A DNA stretch of 64,000 nt from Ophiocordyceps camponoti-saundersi (nom. inval.) (GCA_003339415.1 PDHQ01000003.1:496001-560000), one strand, 5' to 3'. Shown: positions 34,175 through 45,150, counted from the stretch's first letter. Numbers and translations are program-made. Notes: generated from the letters alone by a model not told the origin.

Positions 34175-34179
34175 GTATG
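34175..34179. repeat. Target-site duplication, right copy (GTATG)
   Basis: This is the same 5-mer as 28244-28248. Finding both copies fixes the outer limits of the element. Confidence 0.85.
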
Positions 34180-34771
34180 TACGACGAACGTAGATGAGCC
34201 GAAGGATGACGACGGAAACGTTTCCCTTCGTCGATATAGGTATATATGAACACAACATGTTGGGCTGGGAAGCCAACCGAGATATCTCACGATAACGGAG
34301 GGGAAGACGACAAGCCTCTCTTTCTCTGGCCTTACTCCTTGGCCTAAACCCTACATGCATACTAACCCTATTATATGATGAACGACGACTGATTATCTGG
34401 CAGATCTAGCTCCTTTAAACGGTATATTATCGCTTCTTAACGACATCGTTGTCTACTATAAACACACTAACCTCTGCGCTGCTGCACTTGATACCTCGGT
34501 AGTTCAGACACAGGCTGAGCCTCTGAGGTGCCTACAGCCTACAGGCTACAGTAGCTGGGTTGATGACCTAAGCTGATAGCTTCTTCACACTACCCCTCCA
34601 AGCCTCCCCCCCTCCCCCCCTCCATCCTTCTACCCGTCTCAGACCATCACCAACACTCCTACTGACCGACCTACCTTCTCTTCCACTCCCTCACCGACCT
34701 TCACTCACGATATTCACCCCATCTAACACCCTCTTCGACTACCTCTGATCGATAGGGAACTCAAAAAAAAA
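34180..34771. other. Intergenic region upstream of SGT1
   Basis: This 592 bp stretch runs from the element to the SGT1 ATG. It has a C-rich run (CCTCCCCCCCTCC, about 34600-34622), TC-rich leader sequence and a nine-A run directly before the ATG. No gene is seen. Confidence 0.5.
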
Positions 34772-36202
34772 ATGTCCCACTTGCGCTCTGCTCAGCAGGG
34801 CATCGCCGCCGTCCAGGACAAGCTCTGGGACGTGGCAGCCGAGAAGCTCACGACAGCACTGAACCATTCGCAGAACCCAGTCTGGCTCTTGGCTCGATCC
34901 AGGGCGCTCGTTGGGCTTGAAAAGTTTCAGCCCGCGCTTGAAGATGCAGAGCTCGCCTGGCACGTGGCCTACCAGCGCAACTCGCGTCTGGAACTGATGA
35001 ACGCCCAGTATCGCCGCGCCGTGGCCTACTATCGTCTCGGACGGTTGGCCGATGCCGACTGCTGCTGCCTCTACGCCATGCGTATCTCCAAGGGCTTCCC
35101 TGCCATCGAGGATCCGGATCCTAAACTGGAACGGCTAGACGATCGGTCACGATGGACGGTTCGATCGCAGGAGATTTTGGACGAGTCCAAGACGGATAGC
35201 TTCAATGCCGGCCATGACATCGGCGGCACAAATTTTGACCTCTCTCGCATGACTCAGACTCCCGCTGCCAAGGCTTGGAGACAAGCTAGTATCCTCCGCT
35301 TGCAGATCTTGCGGGCCATGGAAGCTCTGCCGGAGGACGACGAAGCAAGAGTGGTGACGGCGAGCCTCAAGCCGGAATACAGGCCGTATGAGCCCACGCT
35401 GCCGGTGTCAAACAAGCCGGAGGAGCAGGAACAGCAGCAAAACGAGGAGAAGATCAACGAGACCGCCCCTTCCCCTTCCCTCCGCCTCCCCGCCGCCGCC
35501 ATCAACGCGCCACAGACTACCTCGGTCGAGCCACGAATACAAGAGTTCCAAACTACCACAAGCATAAACGTCTCCATCTTCTCAAAAGGCACCGACCCTT
35601 CTACAATCACCGTCAACTTCCTCCCTTCTTCAGTACGTCTCGAATCGGTCGTTTGCCCGGATGGAAAGTCGAGAACGCTTCGCCTGTCCCTGTGGGCCGA
35701 CATCGATCCGTCTGCTTCGGAATATGTTGTGACACCGAACAAGGTGGAACTGAAGCTTTCTAAGAACAAGGCCGGCAAATGGCCACAGCTGAGAAAGGAT
35801 GAGGCAGAGTCCATCGTCGAAGCCGCTGATGGCGTCACCAACGACGACGACCAAAACCGGAGCAAGCCATTCCTGCCCAAGGGAGACAAGGCCTCGCTCC
35901 CATCCCATCCCGCTCCCCACGTCCCCTCCCTTCTCCCCGCCTATCCCACCTCCTCCCGCAGCGGCCCCAAAGACTGGGACCTGATCGCCAGCGGCGGCGG
36001 CGAAGACGACGACGACGAAGACGCCGACGTCAACTCCTTCTTCAAGAAGCTCTATGGAAACGCCACGCCCGAGCAGCGGCGCGCCATGATGAAGAGCTTC
36101 ACCGAGAGTAACGGCACCTCGCTCAGCACCGACTGGAACGACGTCAAGGGCCGGACGGTCGAGACGGTGCCGCCGGAGGGGATGGAGGCCAAGAAGTACT
36201 AG
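34772..36202 (+). CDS. SGT1: Sgt1, Hsp90 co-chaperone
   Basis: This is an intronless gene of 476 residues with all three Sgt1 domains. An N-terminal TPR region (about 1-110, with AVQDKLWDVAAEKLTTAL and QYRRAVAYYRLGRLADA) comes first. A CS domain (about 265-350, SINVSIFSKG...LSLWADIDPSASEYVVTPNKVELKLSK) follows. The SGS domain ends the protein (from about 390: FFKKLYGNATPEQRRAMMKSFTESNGT). Sgt1 links Hsp90 to SCF ubiquitin ligase and kinetochore assembly in cytosol and nucleus. The ATG follows a run of nine A residues with no spacer. Gln/Glu-rich and Asp-rich linkers separate the domains, as is usual in filamentous fungi. Confidence 0.95.
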   Translation: MSHLRSAQQGIAAVQDKLWDVAAEKLTTALNHSQNPVWLLARSRALVGLEKFQPALEDAELAWHVAYQRNSRLELMNAQYRRAVAYYRLGRLADADCCCLYAMRISKGFPAIEDPDPKLERLDDRSRWTVRSQEILDESKTDSFNAGHDIGGTNFDLSRMTQTPAAKAWRQASILRLQILRAMEALPEDDEARVVTASLKPEYRPYEPTLPVSNKPEEQEQQQNEEKINETAPSPSLRLPAAAINAPQTTSVEPRIQEFQTTTSINVSIFSKGTDPSTITVNFLPSSVRLESVVCPDGKSRTLRLSLWADIDPSASEYVVTPNKVELKLSKNKAGKWPQLRKDEAESIVEAADGVTNDDDQNRSKPFLPKGDKASLPSHPAPHVPSLLPAYPTSSRSGPKDWDLIASGGGEDDDDEDADVNSFFKKLYGNATPEQRRAMMKSFTESNGTSLSTDWNDVKGRTVETVPPEGMEAKKY

Positions 36203-36555
36203 CCCCCTTTTTTTTTTTATTTCCCTTTTTCAGTAGGGTTCCGTCGTCTCGATTCCTTTTGCTGGGTTTTTCTCTTAGTAGGAGATGGGATGGCGATGCT
36301 TCTACTATGGGCAATGGGTTACGTAGCATCGGTAATATGAGTTGGCCCTGATGGTGCGAGGCGTTGGCCTGATAGGACAGGACGTCTTGGGTAGTGTTTT
36401 GATAGTGTTAGAGACGCCAACAGAAAATCGCTTTTTCTCTTACATTCACTTCCTTCATCTCACTCTACACTGAAGCTGTTCTTCCACTCAGCTCAACGAT
36501 GCAGATCAACTCTCCGAGACAGACAGATCCTTCACATCAAGCCCTACGATCTCAT
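36203..36555. other. Convergent 3' region between SGT1 and the dioxygenase
   Basis: This 353 bp region lies between two 3' ends. It contains only a T run right after SGT1 (36209-36220) and AT-rich sequence. Confidence 0.5.
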
Positions 36556-38361
36556 CTATCTCAACAACTTCTCATCAATAAGGGGGTCAAAGTCAAGCAT
36601 CTTGTCTTTAACCTCCTGCCACCAACGCGAGTGTCTCAGCTCCTGATTGAGCAACTGAATGGACCAGCCGTCCTCGCCACGGTAGTGATGAGCCTGCGCG
36701 AGTGGCATCTGCGAAGCGCGACTGAGGAAGTCATCGGAACTGATGTAGGCGCCGCGCATCCAGCGACTGCCAGACGAAGGGTCGAAGGCGGTCCGGCCGT
36801 GGAGGAGGCGTCGGTTGTCGAAGATGACGCAGTCGCCTGGTTGGAGCCGGACGCGATACACGGCTTTCGGGTCGGAGACGAGCCTGTCGAAGAAGCGGGC
36901 TGCGTTGAGCCATTTTTCGAAGCCTCTGTTATCGATTGCCACGGGGGCTTGGAAGGGGGGGCTCCACGAGACGGTCAAGGATTCTTCTGGGCCGCTGGAG
37001 TGGAGGACGCGTCGGGCTCGCTGGTAGAAATGATGTGGATGCGGAGCCGGTCGGCGGTTATCCTGGCCGCGGTATCGACAGTCTACCGTACAGGAGACCA
37101 GCGGCAAGAGACGTTCGGAGACGTTGATATAAGGCCACAGCAAGCGGGCAATACGCTCCGCGTCCGAGAACAGCGAGTCTCCTCCGTCACAAGAGTTTTC
37201 CAGGCAGTGAAGAACCTGGATCATGGGCGTATGGTCGAGATATTGCAGGTCCTGGTGAAGTGGCAGCGCGCGGGCGGAGTAGGCGACGTTGCGAGCCGTG
37301 TCTCCGCCTCCGTCGGCGCGGACGTCGAAGATACGGCCGTAAAAGGTCTCTTGGATGCCGGCGATGCGCGTCGTCACCTCCTCGACGGCGTCCAGCTCGA
37401 GAGGCACGCCGCGAATGAAAACGATGCCCAACCTCAGTAGATCGATGATGGCGTCCCAGAAGGCTTCGTCGTCGGTCATGTAGTCATTGAAGGCCACGGA
37501 CCGCACCTCCTCTTCGAGGACCTGCCTATCCCAGCATACCATTCCAGTATGAGACAGCATCGCTTGCCGTCGGGGGAAGCCACCCTCGCGAGAGCCGCGT
37601 CGACGAAGTCCCACCTCGATCACGTCCCAAGGCACCATCGTCTCGCCATGATCGACCGTGTCGTTGACGAGCGTCAGCCATAGCCCTTCGTCAGTGGCTC
37701 GAACGCTCTCGATGCAGATTTCATCCGGGATGTCGAACGAGTTTAAAAGCTTGTTGCCGGAGCTTATATCGTAGCAGGACGGACATGTGCAGTTGTCACG
37801 GAGGTTCGTTACGTGAAAGAGTCTCACAAACTCGCGCTCCTCGTCTTCGACGAAGATCACCTTGGACGCCCAAGCCACCGTCAGCACCAGCCGCGTATCG
37901 ATGAACGCGCCCGCCAGCGACTTGTTCTCGCGCATAGACGGGAAGAGGTCCAACGTTTCTCTAATCAAGGAAGCCCCATTGTCAAGCTCCTTCCGCAACT
38001 CCTTCACCACAGCTCGTGTCTCTTCGCTTTTGAGAGGCAGAGGCGGCTCCGATTGGTGGCCCTGCTCTTTAATCATCGCACTGGCATCGTCGTCTTTATC
38101 GCCGCCGTCCTTGACAGGGGCTACTGGACCGCCTGGCTCAAGCTCGCCGTCGACGGTGAACGCCGGCAGCCTGTACCGGAACCGCTGTAGATTCGGTGGA
38201 ATCCGTCGAGGGAAAGACCGGGGCGGCTCGCTGCGGGACGTTCTCCTAGCTGTCCTGGCGTCGGCATGTCGTACGCTGCTTCTAACAACGTGTCGAACGC
38301 TGCTGCTGATACCGCGTCGTAGGTAGAAGCAACCTCTGGCGGCGGCGGCGGCGACAACCAT
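36556..38361 (-). CDS. Gamma-butyrobetaine/trimethyllysine dioxygenase family (carnitine biosynthesis)
   Basis: This is a 2-oxoglutarate and Fe(II)-dependent hydroxylase in one exon, 601 residues from the ATG at 38361. An in-frame ATG at 38469 would add 36. The N-terminal zinc domain has the family motif NLRDNCTCPSC. The catalytic TauD-like domain has LPLHQDLQYLDHTP (HxD, about His369 and Asp371) and the distal His about 521 in LLHGRTAF. Such enzymes hydroxylate gamma-butyrobetaine to carnitine or trimethyllysine to its 3-hydroxy form. Which one cannot be settled here. At about 600 residues it is much longer than animal BBOX (about 390). The extra N-terminal 150-odd residues are Arg/Ala-rich at the start (AAAARGCFYLRRGISSSVRH), like a mitochondrial leader, and then acidic. 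Confidence 0.87.
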   Translation of the reverse strand: MVVAAAAARGCFYLRRGISSSVRHVVRSSVRHADARTARRTSRSEPPRSFPRRIPPNLQRFRYRLPAFTVDGELEPGGPVAPVKDGGDKDDDASAMIKEQGHQSEPPLPLKSEETRAVVKELRKELDNGASLIRETLDLFPSMRENKSLAGAFIDTRLVLTVAWASKVIFVEDEEREFVRLFHVTNLRDNCTCPSCYDISSGNKLLNSFDIPDEICIESVRATDEGLWLTLVNDTVDHGETMVPWDVIEVGLRRRGSREGGFPRRQAMLSHTGMVCWDRQVLEEEVRSVAFNDYMTDDEAFWDAIIDLLRLGIVFIRGVPLELDAVEEVTTRIAGIQETFYGRIFDVRADGGGDTARNVAYSARALPLHQDLQYLDHTPMIQVLHCLENSCDGGDSLFSDAERIARLLWPYINVSERLLPLVSCTVDCRYRGQDNRRPAPHPHHFYQRARRVLHSSGPEESLTVSWSPPFQAPVAIDNRGFEKWLNAARFFDRLVSDPKAVYRVRLQPGDCVIFDNRRLLHGRTAFDPSSGSRWMRGAYISSDDFLSRASQMPLAQAHHYRGEDGWSIQLLNQELRHSRWWQEVKDKMLDFDPLIDEKLLR

Positions 38362-38730
38362 GGCGGGATGGACGGGGAGAGGCTCTGGCTGACGTCTGTG
38401 CGTGTGTCTGCATAGGTAGGCACGCAGCGGGCAGATAGATGGTAGGCAGTAGGAAGGCCGCAATATCAATGCGCACTTCTTCGTACTGCCGACCTACCAT
38501 CTTCAGAGGAAAAGACTTCGGTGCGGGGGAAAGATTTGCATGCATGCTTGGCCTCGGCTGGCGGATATACCCTCGCCGAGAGCTGCTCTCACCGAACCGC
38601 TCACCGGGCAACTCACCGGGCAACTCAACCACCATCGTGTAACTCCGTATGTATGTACAACCGCCGATGAACTCCATCAAACGCACCCCTCCTCACCTTC
38701 ATCACCTTCATACAAAATGGACAGATTTAA
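38362..38730. other. Intergenic region between the dioxygenase and SEN2 genes
   Basis: This 369 bp stretch is upstream of the dioxygenase (-) and downstream of SEN2 (-). It contains two exact GGGCAACTCACC-like copies near 38605-38630. No gene is seen. Confidence 0.4.
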
Positions 38731-40113
38731 TCATCTATTGCGATTGCTCGACCATCGCTTCACCGTCACTTCCCGTACCTTGTACAGTGCCAGCGCCTCT
38801 CCGATGCCCGCCTTCAGCGCCTCCTCCAATCGCGGTGTCGCCGGCACCTCGACGTACACCAGCACGAGGCTCTTCATAACATGCGACAATACTCGTACAA
38901 CGCCGTGTAGCCACGCCCACGACTTCTCCGTGTCTGACTTATTCCACCAGACGTCCGAGTAAGAAGGGACGATGATGACGCCAAACTCGGCGTGATCAAA
39001 GACAGGCCCCCGGGCATATAATAGCCAATCCACCCCAAACTTGATTCCCGCCCGCGGCACCCAGCCGAGCGACCGGAAATGATGATAGACGACGTAGTGA
39101 AGCAAGAAACCGTCGTCGGCTTCGAGGTCCGGCGCGCCCGGTCCGATCCGCGGCGGGCAGTACGAGTACTGCCGGAACCGAGTCAACAGCTGTCTCGTAG
39201 ATAGAGCCTCTTTGGACTCTGGTTCCGAGATTACAAGAGCTCCGAGTCCGAAGCATAAGAAGAAGGCCTCCTCAGGCGTGAGCTGCAGGTGCTCTCGATT
39301 AATCAGCTCCTCGCCACCCATGGTCGGGGCTGTGGCCTGAACCGGACTGAGGCAACCTGCCGCTGGCGATTGGTTGGGGCTGGGGGGGTCTGATAACTGA
39401 AATGTCGTCGATTGCACCCGTGGAGAGAAGCGAACGCTCTTTTGTGGTTTTACTGACGTCGAGTCTTCTTCGAAGCCCTTGCCGTTGGCTACCATCTCCG
39501 GAACAATTTCTACCTCGTCCGATGGCAACATGTCGACGTGCGAGTTGGGCAGCGCTAAAAGCTGCAGCGGCCCGACGGGTGCCATAGGTGATGAGCCCTC
39601 GGACCCAGCACGGCGAGCCGCGTCTTGGCGTGCCTCTTCCAGCCTCGTCTTGTGGATGGCTTCTTGCTCTAATCTGGCCCGCTCCCACTTGGCCTGAGCA
39701 CGTTCTTGCCGCCTTTGCATAGTCAGGAGTTCACTGACGTGGACATCCTGAAGCCCTTTGCGGACGCGCTCTCGCTTCAGCCAGTTGGGCTCACTGCGAC
39801 TCAGGTTGCCTTTGCCGTAGAAGCCCTGCTCCCACAGAGCGCGCATCGATTTTTCATCCTTGACATGGACAGACGTCGTGACCTCAGACCACAGACCGTG
39901 ATGGACGACGGCCGGCTCGGCGGGGGGCGGGGAGAAGAGCTGGCTCAGCCATGCCGAAGCAACGTGGAAGAGCGACAGCGGGTTATCGGGATAGAAGGTC
40001 GGCAGAGGAAATGTGCGAAGCGGGGCTGGCCGCGAGTAAATCTGATGAATTGAAGGCCCGCGCTTTTGTGACGAAGCTCCCTTTCCGCTTGATGAACCGT
40101 TGACCTCAGCCAT
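38731..40113 (-). CDS. SEN2: tRNA-splicing endonuclease catalytic subunit Sen2
   Basis: This is a single-exon gene of 460 residues. Sen2 is the subunit of the Sen2-Sen34-Sen15-Sen54 complex that cuts the 5' splice site of intron-containing pre-tRNAs. The N-terminus has PAPLRTFPLPTFYPDNPLSL and LWEQGFYGKGNLSRSEPNW, conserved in Sen2. The C-terminal endonuclease fold has YHHFRSLGWVPRAGIKFGVD, then FDHAEFGVIIVPSY with the catalytic His, then VMKSLVLVYV with the catalytic Lys. A charged, Arg/Glu-rich helix (MQRRQERAQAKWERARLEQE) and a variable linker with phospho-type Ser/Pro sites lie between. It is divergent from the glucosylceramide synthase gene. Confidence 0.93.
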   Translation of the reverse strand: MAEVNGSSSGKGASSQKRGPSIHQIYSRPAPLRTFPLPTFYPDNPLSLFHVASAWLSQLFSPPPAEPAVVHHGLWSEVTTSVHVKDEKSMRALWEQGFYGKGNLSRSEPNWLKRERVRKGLQDVHVSELLTMQRRQERAQAKWERARLEQEAIHKTRLEEARQDAARRAGSEGSSPMAPVGPLQLLALPNSHVDMLPSDEVEIVPEMVANGKGFEEDSTSVKPQKSVRFSPRVQSTTFQLSDPPSPNQSPAAGCLSPVQATAPTMGGEELINREHLQLTPEEAFFLCFGLGALVISEPESKEALSTRQLLTRFRQYSYCPPRIGPGAPDLEADDGFLLHYVVYHHFRSLGWVPRAGIKFGVDWLLYARGPVFDHAEFGVIIVPSYSDVWWNKSDTEKSWAWLHGVVRVLSHVMKSLVLVYVEVPATPRLEEALKAGIGEALALYKVREVTVKRWSSNRNR

Positions 40114-40817
40114 GTTGGGAGAGCATCATTGTGTCTAGCTTGTACCAGTCAGCGGGTTTGTCAACAAGTCGCGGTCAACTAAGTCGATGGTCCAAAGCTG
40201 CATCAGATACCGTTGTAGTCTATAATTTAAGGCTCACATCGAGGCCCAAGTGAATGGTTTTCCTCTGAGCACTTAGGGTTGTGTGTTGTCATCACAGCAG
40301 CTTGAAAGGGGGGAGGGATTGGGGAAAGTGGTGAGTCTTTCCAAGGCAAAAAGAATTCTTCACACTTACTTGTTTGACTGGGCAGCTTGAGAGACCGGCC
40401 CAAAGAGATGTCGCCGTACTGGCGGAATAGGGTGGAAGTGGAGGAACGACGGTGATGAAAATCTCTGCGCGGGGAGAGAGGGCTGAGAAGAGTCCGTACT
40501 GTGTTTATCATCCAATGACACTGTCCTTTCTTCGCTTCCCTTTGACTCTTACGTAACTGATTACATGAACGATGGACTGCAACTGCAAGGGAGAATCTTC
40601 AACAAGCTGACTCTAACTCTCTCTCCCTCTCACTCACACACTCTCTCTCTGCATTGCTTTTTCCTATTATACATATATACTACCACGCTATCCTCTCATA
40701 TATCTGCCTCCCTGGCCAGGTGGCCCTTTAAAACCCAAAGGTCCCCCACACCCAGGTCAAAGGCAGGCCTTCCATGCGCCTCTCTCTCCGGCGCAGCCCG
40801 GGGATGTATCCATCAAG
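40114..40817. promoter_or_regulatory. Divergent promoter between SEN2 and glucosylceramide synthase
   Basis: This 704 bp region has CT-rich repeats (CTCTCTCCCTCTCACTCACACACTCTC) near 40616-40650 before the + strand gene. No other feature is clear. Confidence 0.4.
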
Positions 40818-42338
40818 ATGTTTCCCCTGACCGAGACGGTTACCTTCGCTTGCCTCATCTGGTCTACCGTCATCGTCCTCGTTCAATCTGTGGGAATATG
40901 CGCCGTGTAAGTGAGACAGGGGCATCTGTATGTGTGTGTCTGTGTGTTTTATGTGTTCAAGCTGGGGTAATCTGACGCCTTCACCAGCTTTCGTTTCTTC
41001 TCGCGCCGACCTGCGCCCTCGATCTCGTCGAAACTGGCACAGGATGCGCCGATGGTGACGATTATTCGGCCCGTCAAAGGCACTGATCCTTACCTCTACG
41101 AGTGCCTTGCGTCCACCTTTCAGCAAGACTACCCTTCGGACAAGGTGTCGATCCGGTTTTGCGTCGAGGATGACAATGACGCTGCCTATCCCGTGCTCGC
41201 CAAAGTTGTTGCCGACTTCCCTACATTTGACGCGCATATCCTGTTTGAAGCCCAGGACCCGGCTCTTCACGGCCCTGACGCGTGTCACAATCCCAACCTG
41301 GGACCTAACCCTAAGATCCGCAACATCAGTAGGGCCTATCGCGAGGCTAAGGGGGACATTATCTGGATTATCGACTGTAATGTCTGGGTCTCTAAGGGCG
41401 TTCTCGGCCGGATGGTCGATAAGCTTCAGGGCCTCGTCGACGGAAAACCCTACAAGTTTGTCCATCAGATGCCCCTCGTTGTCGATGTCACCGACCTGGA
41501 ACCATCGCGCATCTCCCGCGACGGCGGTGGTCGTCTGGACGAAATGTTCATGGCCACGACGCACGTCAAGTTCTACGGAGCCATCAATGCGGTGGGCATC
41601 GCCCCTTGCATTGTAGGCAAGAGCAACATGTTTCGTAAGTCTCATCTCGACTGGGCGACGACGACGGCTTCGCAGAATTCGGTGGCGCGGCGGCCGTCTG
41701 GTGTTGACTACTTTTCCCACAACATCTGCGAGGACCACCTCATCGGTGACCTGCTTTGGCGCTCGCCCATAGCGGGTTTCGGCAACCACGGCCTGGCTTG
41801 GGGCGATCTTGTGATACAGCCGATGGCGGGCGTGGCAGTATCTGCATACGCCGCCCGTCGGACGAGGTGGCTGCGCGCGCGCAAGATGACGGTACCTGTG
41901 GCGACGCTTGTCGAGCCCGGAGTCGAGTCTCTACTCTGCTGCGGCTACCTCGCTTTTTCGATGACGACACTGCCGTGGTTTGTCAACATGGGACCGACGT
42001 GGAGGGCTGCCGGGGTGTTGTGGGCGGTCCTCATGGCCGGCTGGATGGCTGTCGACTACATCACGTTCCGGTTGTTGCATTCGGGCGCGACGGTCGAGTT
42101 GGACAGCCACACACCACGGTTTGCCCGGGGCACCTCCGACACCGCGGGACCGAGGAAACGAACGTCGGCCGGCTGGTTTGCGGCCTGGCTCGGGCGCGAG
42201 CTTATGGCGCTTCCGATCTGGACGTGGGCCGTTTTGCTGGGCACGACGGTCAGTTGGAGGGGACGGACATTTCACGTTAATTGGGACGCATCGGTGGTGG
42301 ATGTGACGCAAAGGGGGGAGAAGGATCGGGTTGATTAG
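40818..42338 (+). CDS. Ceramide glucosyltransferase (GT21)
   Basis: This enzyme transfers glucose from UDP-glucose to ceramide, making the glucosylceramide of fungal membranes. Exon 1 (40818-40906) holds a membrane anchor (TFACLIWSTVIVLVQSVGICAV). Exon 2 (40988-42338) holds the catalytic domain and C-terminal membrane helices, for 479 residues in all. The GT21 D1,D2,D3,(Q/R)xxRW signature is complete: the Asp pair in FCVEDDNDAAY, IIDCNVWV, CEDHLIGDLL and RRTRW. MVTIIRPVKGTDPYLYECL is the usual opening of the catalytic domain. It acts in Golgi or ER membranes. It is transcribed away from SEN2. Confidence 0.94.
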
Positions 42339-43351
42339 ACGGGGGTCGCATTCATTGGTGTGCCTGTTGTATGAGTGGAAGACGGGGGAAGAGGCTCTGT
42401 AGGCATGCATGTAGGCATATGTGTTTTGGAGTATGTTCAATAGGTAGAAGGTAGGCAGGCATTATAATCATATAATAATGGACTGGAGGATGTGAAGCTT
42501 TGAAGCGAGGCAAGCTCTCTGCCCCTGACATGTCCTCTTCCTATATCTAAGTCTGTCTCCATCTCTCTCTCTCTCTCTCTCTTCCTTATACTTACCTACA
42601 TAGATGCGTCACTTACCTGATAGACGTGAGACTGACCGTGATGATCAAGACTCTCCGGGAGGGATATATATATATATATATATAGACATCTCAATGTGAA
42701 AAGGGGCACAAGGAGATATCCTGCTGACAAGGCACTACACATACATCTAGCACAGGTCATATTGCTGCATCCTTGTGCCTCTTCCTCCTCTTTCCTCTTC
42801 TCCCCTGACCTTTCATCCTCGGTTCGAAGACTTCTGCGTGGCTATAGCAAAGTCATGTATGCCGAAGTCATGGAGGTTAGAAGCTTATGCGAGACCATGT
42901 CATCTTCTTCTCCTTCTTCTTCCCCTTCTTCAATACACTTACAAAGAAGAAGACACAGAGACAGGGAGCATTTGAAAAAAAAAAAAAAACAAGGAGTAGG
43001 TGGCCTGATGGGAGCAGAAGCAGGCATATCATCCTCATCAGACGACGAACAACGGCCGCTTCGAGCCTCTACACCTCCCCATCCCCCTCTCCCCCCCCTC
43101 CTTTCTGGCATAGGTGATAGGTGGCAGTAATATAGACTCTCCTCCTACATGAAGAAGCCAAGCCATAACCAAATAAAGAAAAGACGTTCTCGAATTGGCC
43201 ATGTTTCAAAACGCCATCATGCAGCCCATGGTGTCACCGTACATGTCATGATAATACCTCGAACCAACGAGCTGAACATCTCAATCTCGCCACCGCCATC
43301 ATCCCCAGACACTCATCTCAAGTCCCCCCTGCCCCCTATCCCTTCTCCAAG
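42339..43351. other. Intergenic region with several microsatellites
   Basis: This 1.0 kb stretch lies before the JEN1-type gene. It holds a (CT)n run at 42562-42592, a (TA)n run at 42665-42684, a TTC-rich tract at 42905-42935 and an A run of about 14 near 42976-42990. No gene is supported. Confidence 0.6.
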
Positions 43352-45150
43352 ATGAAGGACGAAATCATCGACGAGAAACCAGCAGACGACTTAGCCAAAG
43401 GCATCCTCCCAACCGCCCGCCAATCATGGCACGACCTCTTCACCCTCCGCCAAAGGATCGTCCTGGAAGCCGTCAACGAAGACGGGACGAGACCCTGCGT
43501 CTGGCGGAAACCAGGTCCGATATCGAACCCGTTTCGACTCCTGGCCGGTCTAAGCCCCCGAGGCTGGCTCTTCTTCCTCGTCGGTCTCGCAGCCTGGACG
43601 GCAGACGCTTTCGATTTCCACGCTCTCGCCGTTCAGACGGTGAAGCTCGCCCGGCACTTTGGTCGGTCCAAGACGGACATCTCCCTCGCCATTACCCTCA
43701 CCCTCATGCTTCGCTCCGTAGGCGCCGTCTTCTTCGGCCTTGCCAGCGATGGCTGGGGTCGCAAGTGGCCCATGGTCGTCAACATGCTCGTCCTCGGTGC
43801 GCTGCAGATTGCCACCATCTACTGCTCGACTTATGCACAGTTCCTGGCCGTCCGCAGCCTATTTGGTTTGTTCATGGGGGGTGTATATGGGAATGCCATT
43901 GCTATGGCGTTGGAGCAGTGCCCGTTTGTTGCTTGCCGGCTCTTTTAACCCCCCCCCCCCCCCCCCTTCTTCTATGAAAGAGCTTAACCCCCCTGCTGAC
44001 GATAAGACAACTTGATTAGAAGCAACGCTCGCGGCCTCCTCTCCGGCATACTGCAGCAAGGATTCTCCATGGGCTACATCCTGACAGCCGGTGCAAACCT
44101 CGCGGTCGGGGGTAGCGTTGAAAGCTGGAAGACCATCTTCTGGATTGGCGGTTCGTCACCCTCCTCAAGGGGGAGAGAATAGGGGAGAGGGAAAAAAAAC
44201 ACACACATACACAAACCCATACGCACTTACACAAGACTGACAACCAACAACAACAATAAGCCGGCTTCTCCATCGCCGTAGGCCTCATCCGCATCCTCCT
44301 CCCCGAATCCAAGGAAGATGACCGAGATGGTACCGAATCCAAATCGGCAGTCGATTTCTTAAACTCGATCAAAGCCATGCTACGAGAGGAGTGGAAGCTG
44401 AGCATCTACTGCATCCTACTAATGACCTGCTTCAACTTCTACTCTCACGCATCCCAAGACTCTTACACGACCTTTTTACTAACGCAGAAACAGCTGGACA
44501 ACAGCAGCGCCTCCCGAGCCTCCATGCTGATGAAGTCGGGAGCCTGCATCGGCGGTTGCGTCCTCGGCCACGTCAGCCAAGTCTTCGGCAGACGGAGGAC
44601 GATGGCCGCGACCGTGCTGGCTTCCGGGTTGATGATACCGGCCTGGATCCTACCGACGGGCGAAAAGGCCCTCAGCGCCACCGGCTTCATCATGCAGTTC
44701 TTCGTCCAGGGCGCATGGGGCGTCATCCCCATCCACCTCAACGAGCTCTCCCCCACCGCCTTCCGCTCCACATTCCCCGGGGTGGTCTACCAGCTGGGAA
44801 ACATGCTGGCCTCGCCCGCAGCGCAGATCGTCAACGCCGTGGCGGAGAGGACGCACATCAAGGTCGCGGGACAGAAGGGAGGCCAAGTCGAAGTCGAAGC
44901 TTACGGACCCGTCATGGGCGTCGTCACCTCCATCGTCCTCGTCGGCATCCTCCTCGTCGTCGTCTTCGGGCCGGAACGTCACGGACGAAGCTTGGGCTCC
45001 TCTTCCTCGATAGAGGAGGGCGTCCATATTTACGTGCAGGAAATGACGGTCACGGGAGAGGAAGACGGGAAGAATCGTCGTCGCTTCGACTCAGCAGATG
45101 GAAAGGGATTATTCATCTCAGCTTCTACGACACGTGGTAGCGGAGTCTGA
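43352..45150 (+). CDS. Monocarboxylate/proton symporter, JEN1 family (MFS)
   Basis: Exons 43352-43923, 44020-44150 and 44261-45150 give 530 residues. The protein is an MFS carrier. TWTADAFDFHA-type helix 1 (WTADAFDFHALAVQTVKLA), the loop LASDGWGRKWP between helices 2 and 3, and RGLLSGILQQGFSMGY after the first intron all match JEN1. The published JEN signature N-x2-[S/T]-H-x-[S/T]-Q-D-x3-T is exact in NFYSHASQDSYTT, in the second half. JEN proteins import lactate, pyruvate, acetate or dicarboxylates across the plasma membrane; the exact substrate is not predictable. The first intron (96 bp) contains a run of 18 C. The C-terminal tail is acidic and Ser-rich, as is usual for regulated permeases. 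Confidence 0.92.
43949..43966. repeat. Run of 18 C inside an intron
   Basis: An uninterrupted C tract lies inside the 96 bp first intron of the JEN1-type gene, between the donor (43924) and the presumed branch region near 43995. Confidence 0.9.

Noticed and set aside
36499..37440. 313-codon plus-strand open frame
   Set aside because: It is antisense to the dioxygenase C-terminal half, with composition explained by the complementary codons.
40728..41789. 353-codon minus-strand open frame
   Set aside because: It is antisense to the glucosylceramide synthase catalytic domain, which has the complete GT21 signature.
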